Under the pieces are notes generated by a model, which ran no database searches, was not told the origin of the DNA, and saw only the letters and a list, made by a program, of their open reading frames with translations. From the NCBI GenBank assembly GCA_943371025.1, contig CALRTC020000001.1:310001-374000 (forward strand): 64,000 nt of DNA, in the 5' to 3' direction. This stretch comes from Niveispirillum sp943371025 (lineage in GTDB: Bacteria > Pseudomonadota > Alphaproteobacteria > Azospirillales > Azospirillaceae). Both the position numbers and the translations under genes were made by a program. Below are positions 26,450-35,166 of the stretch, piece by piece. The first letter of the stretch is position 1. Each line of letters begins with the position of its first letter.

Positions 26450-26700
26450 CAGTCCATCGTTTGGGTAAAATTGATAATTTCAGGATGAACCATGCTAGCA
26501 GAAATATAGATTGTCATCGATGATCCGATACTTCTTAAGGATATGTCGGATATAAGGCATTAAATTGGACCATTATTGAGAAATTGATGTATAGATCAGT
26601 TATTGATTTTGTGAATTTACTAAATTTTATTAGATGGAACGGGAAATATCCCGCCCTGGCCGCGAAATGATATTTCGCAGTCGGGGCAGGATAATTTCAT
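26450..26700 (-). promoter_or_regulatory. AT-rich control region of unit 2
   Basis: The 300-base gap before unit 2 is the most AT-rich stretch of the array and holds no gene. CTTAAGGATATGT near 26533-26545 matches the motif upstream of unit 3. A bulged stem-loop (26642-26699) encloses GCGAAAT-gat-ATTTCGC. A promoter is expected here, but a confident -35/-10 pair could not be picked. Confidence 0.4.
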
Positions 26701-26712
26701 GGCTGAGGAGAG

Positions 26713-26744
26713 GGTCCCCCAAGCCCCGAAAGGGCCGGGGGACC
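26713..26744 (-). terminator. Hairpin after the unit 1 receptor
   Basis: GGTCCCCC...GGGGGACC (26713-26744) with further pairing of GCCCC to GGGCC around GAAA, immediately downstream of the leftward stop at 26751. It lacks a T run. Confidence 0.55.
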
Positions 26745-26750
26745 GGAGGA

Positions 26751-28748
26751 TCAGAACTTCTGGGAGAGCGTCGCGTAGAGACGACGTTCCGTGCGCAGAC
26801 CGGGGACGGTCAGCGTGTCGGGGCGCAGCAGGTCGGTGCCGGACAGGCGGATTTCCGTGCCGGTATCGAACTGGTAACCGATGGTCGCACCGGCCGACCA
26901 GTAGCCGTCGATTTCCACCTTGCTCAATCCCGCAAAGGAGGTGGGCGCCTTCAGCAGGGTACGATGGGATTGGTAGGCCAGATTGGCCTGGGCGGACAGC
27001 GAACCGACCGTATAGCCCAGCATGCCCTGGAGCCTGTGCTTGGGGGCCGATCCTTCGTAGTTGATCGGGCGCGTCGTGGCGGTCCGGTTGACTGTCAGGT
27101 CGTCATTAATGTCCGTCCAGGTGTAGGACAGCGCATAGTTGAGCCCCTTGTCGGTGGCCCCGGCCAGTTCGACCTCGCTGCCCCAGCTTTTGCTGTCGCC
27201 CGCGTTGATCGGCGCCATGGCATAGAGGTTGCCGACCTTGACGAGGTCGCTGCCGATGAAGGATTTCAGATCGGTGCTTTTCTGCCGGAAGACGTTGACG
27301 CCGACATGACCATTGATGGCCGGCACCGTGCGGGTATAGCCCAGTTCAACGCTGTCGACGCGCGTCGGATCGATGGTCGGGTTGCCCGACAGATAAACGC
27401 CGGGCGCGCTGGCCCTGTAGAGCCCGCCCAGTTCGACCAGCGAGGGCAACTGGTTGGCGATGCCATAGGTGGCGCGGAAGGTGTCGGTGTCCGTGGGCTT
27501 GTAGACCAGGCCGCTGTTCAGGCTGGCTTTTGTCATGTCGCGGTCGTAAGCCGCAGCACCATAGGGAGCCGTCTGCAGGCCCTTGTTCTGCAGGCTGAAG
27601 AAATCGACGCGCGCCGCGTTGGTGAAGGTGACCTGATCGGTGACCTTCCAGTCCCACATCACGGCGCCAGCCCAGACATCGTAGCCAACCTTGCCCGTGC
27701 CAAACAGCATCTGGTCCAGTTCGTTGTGCCGGAATTCGCCGGACAGCTTCACGGTGTGGTCGGCATTCACCTGGATCAGGTCGGACAGCTGCACCACCGT
27801 CGTCTGCACATCCGACACCGCGGCACCGCTGCTGTAGCTCAGGTCCAGCCAGGTGCGGTAGGCCGTGAAATTGACCAGACCGAAGGAACCGGCGTCCGCG
27901 GCGATATCCGCCTTAGCCGACGTGGTCTTGAACACGTCCCAGTTATAGGTGAAGGACGGGGTCAGTTCGTACTGATGCACGTTGGAGTGGGTGACTTCCA
28001 CGCCCGCCTGCACAGTATCCGTCACCTGGGCCATGATCGCGGCGGCAACGTTGGTAGCTTCCGGATTGTCCCGGGCGGCGCTTTCGCCCGCCGTCAGGTT
28101 ACCCTTGCTGAACTCGTCCGCTTCCTTATAGCCGGCCGAGAAGCGGGCGCCGACCTTGTCGGTCAGCTTCATGGCCTTGGACAGGCCGATTTCCCGCTGG
28201 CCATGGTTGCCGATACGGGCTGTCGCCTGACCGGCATTATCATAGAGCGGATTGTAGGTGATGATATTGACGACGCCCGACACGGCATTGAAGCCATAGA
28301 TGGCGCCGACGGGGCCCTTCACCACCTCGATCTGGCGGATTTCCGACAGCTGCACCGGAATGGCCGACCAGGTCACCAGGGCATAATGATCAGCATAGAC
28401 CTGACGGCCGTTCAGCAGCACCAGCAGGCGCGGGTTGCCCGCCTGATTATAGCCGCGCAGACCGACATCGGTGGAGGCGCTGCCCCAGCGCAGCACGTCG
28501 ACACCGGCCACGCGGCCCAGAATGTCGGGCAGATTGTCCAGGCCGCTGGCCTTGATCTCGGCCGCGGTGATGATGCGCATGGCGGCCGGCGCATCCGACT
28601 GCACCTGCGGCTTGCCGGTGGCGCCCGTGGTCACGGCCTGGCCAAACGCATCCTGCAGCGTACCATAATCGATGGTCTGCGCATGACTGGATGTGCCCAC
28701 CAGGGCGATGCCGGCGGCGGCGGCCAAAAGGCTGATCTTGATTTTCAT
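26751..28748 (-). CDS. TonB-dependent receptor (unit 1)
   Basis: 665 residues, the most divergent of the three receptors: signal peptide ending SSHAQ, LQDAFGQAVTTGATGKPQ segment, plug with VKGPVGAIYGFNAVSGVVNI, and a barrel ending LSQKF. Its start (ATG 28748) has AGGAG 9 bases upstream. The conserved N-terminal FGxxVTTxATGxPQ stretch is shared by receptors commonly found next to YfiR-like genes, which supports the partner assignment. The ligand is unknown. It follows its small secreted partner by 30 bases. Confidence 0.92.
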   Translation of the reverse strand: MKIKISLLAAAAGIALVGTSSHAQTIDYGTLQDAFGQAVTTGATGKPQVQSDAPAAMRIITAAEIKASGLDNLPDILGRVAGVDVLRWGSASTDVGLRGYNQAGNPRLLVLLNGRQVYADHYALVTWSAIPVQLSEIRQIEVVKGPVGAIYGFNAVSGVVNIITYNPLYDNAGQATARIGNHGQREIGLSKAMKLTDKVGARFSAGYKEADEFSKGNLTAGESAARDNPEATNVAAAIMAQVTDTVQAGVEVTHSNVHQYELTPSFTYNWDVFKTTSAKADIAADAGSFGLVNFTAYRTWLDLSYSSGAAVSDVQTTVVQLSDLIQVNADHTVKLSGEFRHNELDQMLFGTGKVGYDVWAGAVMWDWKVTDQVTFTNAARVDFFSLQNKGLQTAPYGAAAYDRDMTKASLNSGLVYKPTDTDTFRATYGIANQLPSLVELGGLYRASAPGVYLSGNPTIDPTRVDSVELGYTRTVPAINGHVGVNVFRQKSTDLKSFIGSDLVKVGNLYAMAPINAGDSKSWGSEVELAGATDKGLNYALSYTWTDINDDLTVNRTATTRPINYEGSAPKHRLQGMLGYTVGSLSAQANLAYQSHRTLLKAPTSFAGLSKVEIDGYWSAGATIGYQFDTGTEIRLSGTDLLRPDTLTVPGLRTERRLYATLSQKF

Positions 28749-28778
28749 TGATTATACTCCTGCTGGTCGCGCTACGGC

Positions 28779-29285
28779 TCAGTGGGCGGTGACGAGCATC
28801 TGGAAATTCTTGTCGAAGCTGATGCCGGCCTTGGTCAGGGCGGCCGTGTTGACATGGTACTTGGCAGCACCCGAGGCCTGGCGTTCGACGGCCAGCGCGC
28901 ATTTGCCGGCCTCCATGCAGGCCATGTCACCAATGATCAGCTGACCGGAAGCGGCCTTGCCCGAAATATCGGCGCTGCCCGTGACGATGATGGCGGCGGC
29001 ACCGGACACATCCCCGGCCGCCCCTTCGACCACCTTGGCGGTTACGTCGCCCCCCAGCGCGCCCTTCATCGCGTCGGCCGCTGCGGCCTGTCCGGCGTCG
29101 GCGACGATGGTGACCGGCACCGGCTTGGCCGGCTTCGGCTGGACGAAGTTCAGGGCCTTGACGGCCACGGCGGCGGTGGGGCCATCGACAGCGGCCAGAG
29201 CGGGCGAGAAGCCGATCAGGGAGAGCAGGGCGGCTCCGATCGCGGGTCCGGAGGACATCCGGGTGAGGATTTTCGGCATGGGCAA
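28779..29285 (-). CDS. Small secreted YfiR-like protein (unit 1)
   Basis: 168 residues with a signal peptide (cleavage near SPALA). The mature domain is homologous to units 2 and 3 but clearly diverged (PVTIVADAGQAAAADAMKGA instead of PVVIVVDGGQTAAGDAVKSA). ACMEAGKC and the C-terminal NTAALTKAGISFDKNFQMLV are retained. The invariant cysteines and tail point to functional constraint. AAGGAGG precedes the start. Together with the receptor it forms the first and probably oldest unit of the array. Confidence 0.75.
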   Translation of the reverse strand: MPMPKILTRMSSGPAIGAALLSLIGFSPALAAVDGPTAAVAVKALNFVQPKPAKPVPVTIVADAGQAAAADAMKGALGGDVTAKVVEGAAGDVSGAAAIIVTGSADISGKAASGQLIIGDMACMEAGKCALAVERQASGAAKYHVNTAALTKAGISFDKNFQMLVTAH

Positions 29286-29513
29286 TCCATTGTTTGTTTT
29301 AAGGAGGCTTGTTCCCCGGCCGGAGCATGGCCCACCCCCCGGATACCCGTCATCCCGAGGGCGCTACGCCTTTGGGTTAGTTGCCACTATAGCCGCGTCT
29401 CTTTGCTCGGCTGTGTTGCATGGAAGATACATACGAATATATGCAGACGTATAGGTTGTCGCCGTTGCCGTGCCCTGGCGATCTATTCGCTGGCCGAAAA
29501 GTTGTCTGGTGAA
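29286..29513. other. Intergenic region upstream of unit 1
   Basis: Holds the ribosome-binding site AAGGAGG of the unit 1 gene. A possible promoter lies in the AT-richer part near 29420-29450, with the short inverted repeat ATACG...CGTAT. The motif shared by units 2 and 3 is not present. No gene seen. Confidence 0.4.
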
Positions 29514-29550
29514 TAAAAAAACCCACCGGCGGTGAAGCCGGTGGGCCTTT
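29514..29550 (-). terminator. Terminator of the porin gene
   Basis: Stem CCCACCGGC/GCCGGTGGG with a T run on the minus-strand 3' side (AAAAAA on the plus strand before 29521), 59 bases past the porin stop. Confidence 0.9.
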
Positions 29551-29609
29551 TGCGTCGTATCCCCAGGGGGCGGCGCGCCGAAATTTCGCGCCGACCCCGG
29601 AGACCGATA

Positions 29610-31028
29610 TCAGAACTGGAACTGCATGCGGGCGGCAGTGATGTCCAGATCGACCTTCTGGCCGTTCGGACGCTCCGTCTCGTTGATCGTGTGGTTCAGC
29701 ATCAGGCGCAGGGCCGGATTGATGTACCAGTTCACGCCCAGGGTCCAGTTGGTCTCGACACCCGTGCCGCTGCCGGAAACGCCGCCCTTGCGGTCGATCA
29801 GGTCGACACGGCTGTAACGGGCCGCAACTTCCCAGGCGCCGAAGCCGTTCTGACCGACCGGCCAGGAGGGCTTCACACCGGTCCATTCGCCGATATTGTA
29901 GTTACGACGCTCGCCGGTCAGGATATAGCCGGCAGAGATGTAGTAGCCGTTGAATTCCGGATCATCCAGCTTCTGCACAGCGCCAGCGGCGGTGTAGTCG
30001 GCATAGTTGGCGCCGACCGTGTAATATTCGGCGGCGGCCCAGAAGTTCTTGTAGTTGACGCCCAGGTCGGCGCCATAGCCATAGGCGCTGTCGATCTGGT
30101 TGATGGCGCCCGTGCTGGTCAGCGAGGTGCGGTTGCCACCAACGCGCAGGCCCGGACGGTCACCGAAGGTGATGGAGGTGGTGGCCGTGCCGGCGGTCAC
30201 CGGACGGGCGGTCGCCTGCGGCGTGGTCTGCATCACGCCCGACACGCCGATGCCGGCCGAACCTTCATTGGCCTGCCAGAAGGCATAGGCGCCACGACCC
30301 AGGATGTTGACCTGGTCGTCGAAGGTGCCGCTGGTGTTGGTGCTGTTGCCCGTCACGTAGGCGGCCACAAAGTGGCTCTTGCCCTTGTTGGTCACGCCGA
30401 CGGCGGTACGGCTGTCGGAACCGCCGATGCCGACAATGATGTTGCCGATGGGCGCGCGTTCCATGAAGGCGATGTCGTTGGAGGACGTGCTGTCATCCAG
30501 CGTGAATTTCGGCTGCATCACGCCGGCGACGATCGTCCAGTCCTTGATGCCCGTATAGCCGATATTGGCGGCCTGGATCTGCGTGCCACCGCCGCGGTTG
30601 TCGGCGAAGTTGGCGGTGAATTCATAGGTCCAGTCGGTATAAACCTTGCCGGCGACGCCCAGGAAGGCGCGGCGCATCTGGAAGCCGTCGGTGGCGTCCG
30701 TCGTGAAGTTCTTGCCGCCGTTGAAGAAGCCGTAATCCATGTGGATGCGGGCGCGGATGGCGGCGTCGAAGGCCTTGTCGGCGGTCTGGACGCGGATGCG
30801 GCCACCATCGGCGGTGACCTTGGGCATCGCTTCGATGGTCTTCTTCGTGGCGGCCGTATCCTTGGCGACCGAGTCCTTCAGCGAGTTGATCTGGCTCTGC
30901 AGGGCCTGGATCTGCTGGGTCAGCGCTTCGATCTGGGCCTGGGACGGGGCGGCGGACTGGGCCGCAGCCGGGCCGGCAACCAGGACAGCGACGGCAGCGC
31001 CGACCAGCAGGGTGGACTTGAGGCTCAT
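29610..31028 (-). CDS. Phosphate-selective porin O/P family outer-membrane protein
   Basis: 472 residues. A signal peptide (cleavage after GPAAA) is followed by a short coiled coil (AQIEALTQQIQALQSQINSL, about 31-50), typical of OprP/OprO-like porins that anchor near peptidoglycan. A beta-barrel follows (MRRAFLGVAGKVYTDWTYEF, FAYTVG-like repeats), ending in Phe (RMQFQF). It should form a trimeric channel for phosphate, polyphosphate or similar anions. The ATG at 31028 is chosen because the signal peptide begins there. A Pho-box-like direct repeat lies about 210 bases upstream, consistent with phosphate-starvation control. Confidence 0.88.
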   Translation of the reverse strand: MSLKSTLLVGAAVAVLVAGPAAAQSAAPSQAQIEALTQQIQALQSQINSLKDSVAKDTAATKKTIEAMPKVTADGGRIRVQTADKAFDAAIRARIHMDYGFFNGGKNFTTDATDGFQMRRAFLGVAGKVYTDWTYEFTANFADNRGGGTQIQAANIGYTGIKDWTIVAGVMQPKFTLDDSTSSNDIAFMERAPIGNIIVGIGGSDSRTAVGVTNKGKSHFVAAYVTGNSTNTSGTFDDQVNILGRGAYAFWQANEGSAGIGVSGVMQTTPQATARPVTAGTATTSITFGDRPGLRVGGNRTSLTSTGAINQIDSAYGYGADLGVNYKNFWAAAEYYTVGANYADYTAAGAVQKLDDPEFNGYYISAGYILTGERRNYNIGEWTGVKPSWPVGQNGFGAWEVAARYSRVDLIDRKGGVSGSGTGVETNWTLGVNWYINPALRLMLNHTINETERPNGQKVDLDITAARMQFQF

Positions 31029-31237
31029 TGTTGTTCTCCGGTGGGAATTCACGGTCGACAAAAGCCTTTCAGTGCACCGAGACCGCCTGCTCAGATGGTG
31101 TCGGTTGCGCGTCAGGCCCCGGCGGACGGGTATCAAACGGGGATTGCCGAATTGATGCGTTTTTATTACGAATTCATGACGTCGCCCGCGTGTTGCATTA
31201 TGGGCACGACTATTCACGGCTGCTTATACGGGTGGGC

Positions 31238-31257
31238 TTGTCATCAAACTGTCATTT
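31238..31257. promoter_or_regulatory. Pho-box-like direct repeat
   Basis: TGTCATCAAACTGTCAT: two TGTCAT half-sites with centre spacing of 11 bases, as in PhoB boxes. The consensus strand reads rightwards, away from the porin. On the porin strand it is followed, about 8 bases later, by TATAAG, a possible -10. It could serve the porin (leftward, 210 bases away) or, less likely, the kinase gene on the right. Confidence 0.5.
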
Positions 31258-31297
31258 TCCCCGTGACCGCTGCTTGATCGGCCGGGATAAAATCCGC

Positions 31298-31447
31298 TGA
31301 TACCCTGTCTTGATGATCGCAACCGATCACCGGGCTTCAATCGCCAACGCCGCCATCCGGCGGCTCGGTTACGCCGCATGTGCGGTGCTGTGGCGGTCGC
31401 CGCCATACCCATTCCCGATCCGGCCGGCGCATCGGGAATGGGTATGA
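31298..31447 (-). repeat. Structured dispersed repeat, family E copy 4
   Basis: Starts TGATACC and ends GGTATGAA. Contains hairpin TGATCG-caac-CGATCA, core CAATCGCCAACGCCGCC-atcc-GGCGGC, stem GCCGCA/TGCGGT and a perfect 16-bp 3' hairpin (CATACCCATTCCCGAT with complement, 31404-31446). Unlike the other copies it lies between two divergently transcribed genes. Confidence 0.78.
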
Positions 31448-31491
31448 ATCACAGTTGAAACATTGGTCGATAGGGTGAAGGATGGCCAACC

Positions 31492-33558
31492 TTGACCGGA
31501 CGATCGCATCATCAGGAAATGCAGGAACCCTCGCCCGTCCCGATCCGCTACCGGCCTGCCCCATCGCCCGGGCGCATCGGCGGCTCTTTCTTTTCAGTCA
31601 TGGCCATCCTGTTGCTGCTGGCGGCGGCCATGGCCATTGCCCTGTTCGTGGCGGCCCAGCATTTCGACCGGCAGGAGAACGACAAGACCGTGCAGCGTGT
31701 GCGCCGCACGCTGGCGGCGTCGGAGGCGGTGCTGGGAGCGACGGTCCGCGACTATGCCGGCTGGGATGCCGCCACCAATCATCTCACCAACCCGGTGGAC
31801 GAGGCCTGGGCCGACGAGAATGTCGGCCTTTATCTGAACGGCGCTTTTCGCGTGGCGGCCACGCTTGTCGTCAACCGGCAGGGACAGGTGACCTATGCGG
31901 TGCAGGACGGCAAGCGCCTGTCACCCGAGCGTCGGGCCGAACTGACCGTCCCGCCCCCCTTGCAGACATTGATCGGCCGCAGTGTTGCCACGCCGCCCGG
32001 CATGACCGAGGCGATGACGGGGGTCGTGCGCCTGCCCGATGGATTGTATCTGGCCGGCGTGGCCGATATCCGGCCCGGCCTGGGGGGACCCGTGCGGGAG
32101 GATGGCGCCGCCCTGGTCTTTCTCATGCGCCTGGACCGGGCGGCGATCGCCCGGATGCTGGACACGCTGCTGCTGGACAATGTGGACATGCCCAGCCGGC
32201 CCGTCGTCAGTGCCAACAGTTCGCTGCTTGAACTGCGGGAGGCCGGGGCGGCCATCGGGGCGCCGCCGGTTGGATGGATAAGCTGGCGCAATCCATTGCC
32301 CGCGCATGATTTCCTGGCGGGAATCGCCTGGGTCCTGGCGCTGCTGTGCGGCGTGTCCATCACCCTGGCGGGATGGCTGCTGCTGCGCGAACAGCGGGCC
32401 GCGGCCACAAGGCGGGCGGCGTCGGAATGGCTGCGACAGGCAGGCGAACGCTATCGCGGCCTGATCGATACGCTGCCAGACGCGGTCTGCCTGCTGAATG
32501 ACGGACGGATCAGCCTGATCAACAGGGCCGGGGTGGAGCTGTTGAACGCCATGGAGGGGGAGTCGCTGGTTGGCCGGCATTTCGTGGACCTGGTCTATGA
32601 GCGCGACCGGCTGATCTTCCACCGCCGCATGCAGGCAGGGGGAAAGCCGACGCGCCTGGAATGGTCAGCCCTGCGCCTGACGGCCGCCAATGGCATGACG
32701 GTGCCCGTGGACCTGGCCATCCTGACGTCGCCCGACGATGGTGTCGGGGAATTGACGCTGGTGGCGCGCGACCGGCGCACGGAGATCACCAATAACGAAA
32801 ATCTGCGCGCCGCGGAAACCCGCGCCGCGGTGGCCGACCGGGCCAAAGGCCAGTTCCTGGCCAATATCAGCCACGAGCTACGCACGCCGCTGAACGCCAT
32901 TATCGGCTTTTCAGAGATTCTGCGCGACGAACTGCTGGGCAGCCTGGGGACGCAGCAGTACCGCGAATATGCCAACGACATCTATGAGGGCGGCCTGCAC
33001 CTGCTGCGGCTGGTCAATGACCTGCTGGATATTGCGCGCATGGATGCCGGCACGTTCGAACTGCGCGAAAGCTGGGTGGATATCACCGCCTTGATCGAAC
33101 GCTGTGAACGGCTGGTGCGGGAGAAGGCGGCGGAGAAGGGCATTCCGTTGCGCATCGACGTCTCGCCGGCCGGCATCCGCGTCCTGTCGGACGAGGTGCG
33201 CATGAAGCAGATCATGGTCAACCTGATCGGCAACGCCATCCGCTTTTCCGAAACCGGGCAGCGCGTCGATGTGCAGGTGCGGATCGATGGCCTGACCGGC
33301 GATCTGCTGATCGATGTGGCGGATCACGGCATCGGCATGACCGTGGACGCCATGCGCATCGCACTGGAGCCGTTCGCCCAGGTCGAAGCGGGCCATAACC
33401 GGCGTCAGGCGGGGGCGGGCCTGGGCCTGCCGCTGGCCAAGGGCTATGCCGAGGCGCATGGCGGCACGCTGACCATGCAGAGCACGCCCGCCGTGGGCAC
33501 CACGGTCACCGTGAGGCTGCCCGCTTCCCGGATCGGCGGACCGGGATCGGTGCGCTGA
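31492..33558 (+). CDS. Sensor histidine kinase (CHASE4-PAS-HisKA-HATPase)
   Basis: 688 residues. A membrane helix (about 34-54), a periplasmic CHASE4 sensor with the signature YAGWDAATNHL, a second helix (about 280-300), and a PAS domain (about 320-430) precede a HisKA domain with His461 in ISHELRTPLN. A HATPase domain follows (N box NLIGNAIRFS, GAGLGLPLAKG). It autophosphorylates and passes phosphate to a response regulator not encoded beside it. The start is TTG 31492, with GAAGGA 9 bases upstream; ATG 31519 is the alternative. The gene ends 45 bases from the convergent hisN. Confidence 0.9.
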   Translation: MTGRSHHQEMQEPSPVPIRYRPAPSPGRIGGSFFSVMAILLLLAAAMAIALFVAAQHFDRQENDKTVQRVRRTLAASEAVLGATVRDYAGWDAATNHLTNPVDEAWADENVGLYLNGAFRVAATLVVNRQGQVTYAVQDGKRLSPERRAELTVPPPLQTLIGRSVATPPGMTEAMTGVVRLPDGLYLAGVADIRPGLGGPVREDGAALVFLMRLDRAAIARMLDTLLLDNVDMPSRPVVSANSSLLELREAGAAIGAPPVGWISWRNPLPAHDFLAGIAWVLALLCGVSITLAGWLLLREQRAAATRRAASEWLRQAGERYRGLIDTLPDAVCLLNDGRISLINRAGVELLNAMEGESLVGRHFVDLVYERDRLIFHRRMQAGGKPTRLEWSALRLTAANGMTVPVDLAILTSPDDGVGELTLVARDRRTEITNNENLRAAETRAAVADRAKGQFLANISHELRTPLNAIIGFSEILRDELLGSLGTQQYREYANDIYEGGLHLLRLVNDLLDIARMDAGTFELRESWVDITALIERCERLVREKAAEKGIPLRIDVSPAGIRVLSDEVRMKQIMVNLIGNAIRFSETGQRVDVQVRIDGLTGDLLIDVADHGIGMTVDAMRIALEPFAQVEAGHNRRQAGAGLGLPLAKGYAEAHGGTLTMQSTPAVGTTVTVRLPASRIGGPGSVR

Positions 33559-33603
33559 GGGCTTCACCCCCACTTGCCGCCAGCCGCGTGCCGCTGGGCC
33601 GCG

Positions 33604-34371
33604 TCAGCGGCGGTCGCGGAACATGGACAGGACGTGGGCATGCAGGGCCGGGTCGCCGGCCGCCACGACATTGCCGTTGCAGCCCAGGCGCAGCGGCTGG
33701 CCGTCCCAGTCGGTGATGACGCCGCCCGCCCCTTCGATCACGGCCACCAGGGCGGCCCAGTCATAGGGCTGCAAGCCTGCCTCCACCATCAGGTCGATGA
33801 AGCCGCTGGCCAGCAGGCCGAAGGCATAGGCATCACCGCCCCAGACCATGTAGCGGCTGGACGCCTGCGTCATGGCGAATTCGACCTGATGAAAGGGCAT
33901 GGTGGCCGCCTGAGTCGCCAGCGCGATATCGGGGCAGGGGCGGGTCTGCACAGGCTGGCCGTTCAGGGTCGTCTGCCGGCCGCTGATGCCGACCCAGCGG
34001 TCGCCGGTGATCGGCTGATCGATGATGCCCATCACGGGCACGCCGCGGTGCAGCAGCGCGATCAGCGTGGTGAACAGCGGGCGACCGGTGATGAAGGACT
34101 TGGTCCCGTCGATCGGGTCGATGACCCAGACATACTCGGCATTCAGGTCGCGGCTGCCATGCTCCTCGCCCAGGATGCCATCGTCAGGACGCTCCGCCTC
34201 CAGGATGGCGCGGATGGCCGACTCCACTTCCCGGTCGGCGATGGTGACGGGGGAACTGTCCGCCTTCACATCCACCGCCACCGGCGTGCGGTAATGACGG
34301 CGGGCAACGGCCCCGGCGGCGTCCGCACAGCGGTTGGCAAGATCAAGCAGGTGGTCGCAAACGACAGACAT
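33604..34371 (-). CDS. hisN: Histidinol-phosphatase, inositol monophosphatase family
   Basis: 255 residues of the IMPase fold. Metal-binding motifs are GEEHG (about 69-73), WVIDPIDGTKSFITG (about 82-96) and the C-terminal WDWAAL-like YDWAALVAVIEGAGG. The exact IDPIDGTKSFITGRPLF variant is typical of bacterial HisN histidinol-phosphatases, which catalyse the next-to-last step of histidine synthesis with Mg2+. Assignment to HisN rather than a general IMPase or CysQ rests on that motif. Start at 34371. A terminator of the upstream cytochrome gene separates them. Confidence 0.85.
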   Translation of the reverse strand: MSVVCDHLLDLANRCADAAGAVARRHYRTPVAVDVKADSSPVTIADREVESAIRAILEAERPDDGILGEEHGSRDLNAEYVWVIDPIDGTKSFITGRPLFTTLIALLHRGVPVMGIIDQPITGDRWVGISGRQTTLNGQPVQTRPCPDIALATQAATMPFHQVEFAMTQASSRYMVWGGDAYAFGLLASGFIDLMVEAGLQPYDWAALVAVIEGAGGVITDWDGQPLRLGCNGNVVAAGDPALHAHVLSMFRDRR

Positions 34372-34401
34372 CTCACATCTCCTGACCCGGAAGGGGCGCC
34401 C

Positions 34402-34434
34402 CAAAAAGAAAGGGGCGGCATCGCTGCCGCCCCT
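34402..34434 (-). terminator. Terminator of the cytochrome c gene
   Basis: Stem AGGGGCGGCA/TGCCGCCCCT with a TTTCTTTTT run on the minus strand, 28 bases past the stop. Confidence 0.9.
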
Positions 34435-34461
34435 CATACCATGTTCCGAAGCCGATGCCGA

Positions 34462-34998
34462 TTACGGCAGCGGGGCCGGATTGTCCGCCAGCGAGCGCAG
34501 ATAGGCGATCACGGCGGCGCGTTCCTCGACCTTCTTGAAGCCGGCGAAGTTCATCTTCGTACCGGGCACGGCCACCTTCGGGTTCGCCAGGAACTTGTTC
34601 AGGTGTTCGTAATCCCACACGCCTTCCTGCGACTTCATCGCGTCGGAATAGGCGAAGCCTTCGGCATGGGCGTGCTTGGCGTTCACGACACCCCACAGGT
34701 TCGGGCCGACCTTGTTGGCGCCGCCCTTTTCAAAGCTGTGGCAGGCCGCGCAGGCCTTGACCAGCTTCTGGCCCGCCGCGGGATCGGCAGCCGCCATCAG
34801 CGGGGTCACCGGATCGGGTTCCGCCGGGGCAGCCGGAGCGGCCTCCGCCGTTGCGGATTCCGGCACGTCCACCTTGTAGGCGCGTTCCGCCGGGAAGTTC
34901 GGGTGGATCAGCTGCTTGGAGACGAAGCCCGCCAGCAGGGCGATCAGAGCCGCCGTCAGGATCGCCATGAAAATCTTATTGAAGGTGCTGCTTGCCAT
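34462..34998 (-). CDS. Membrane-anchored cytochrome c (CycM-like)
   Basis: 178 residues. An uncleaved N-terminal membrane helix (about 9-27) and a Pro/Ala/Glu-rich linker (44-68) lead to a class I cytochrome c domain with the heme motif CAACH (83-87) and axial Met149 (GTKMNF). CycM-type proteins carry electrons between the bc1 complex and aa3-type oxidase in alphaproteobacteria. It lies divergently from kdsB and pheA, a common alphaproteobacterial arrangement. Start at 34998. Confidence 0.9.
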   Translation of the reverse strand: MASSTFNKIFMAILTAALIALLAGFVSKQLIHPNFPAERAYKVDVPESATAEAAPAAPAEPDPVTPLMAAADPAAGQKLVKACAACHSFEKGGANKVGPNLWGVVNAKHAHAEGFAYSDAMKSQEGVWDYEHLNKFLANPKVAVPGTKMNFAGFKKVEERAAVIAYLRSLADNPAPLP

Positions 34999-35166
34999 CA
35001 GTCCTAATCCCTTGGGTACGCCGGGCGCGGGCACAATAACGCCAACATGCGGGCACGTCCATGCCTGCCATGCCGGAAATCCATGCGCGATACTTAGCTG
35101 AAGGATGCATGAACGCACATGGCTTTCCGCCTTGACCTGACGGACCAAATGTCGCACGGGAAAACC

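Noticed and set aside
26634..28751. A 705-residue rightward frame opposite the unit 1 receptor
   Set aside because: Antisense shadow with biased composition; the opposite strand encodes a full TonB receptor with signal peptide and terminal Phe.
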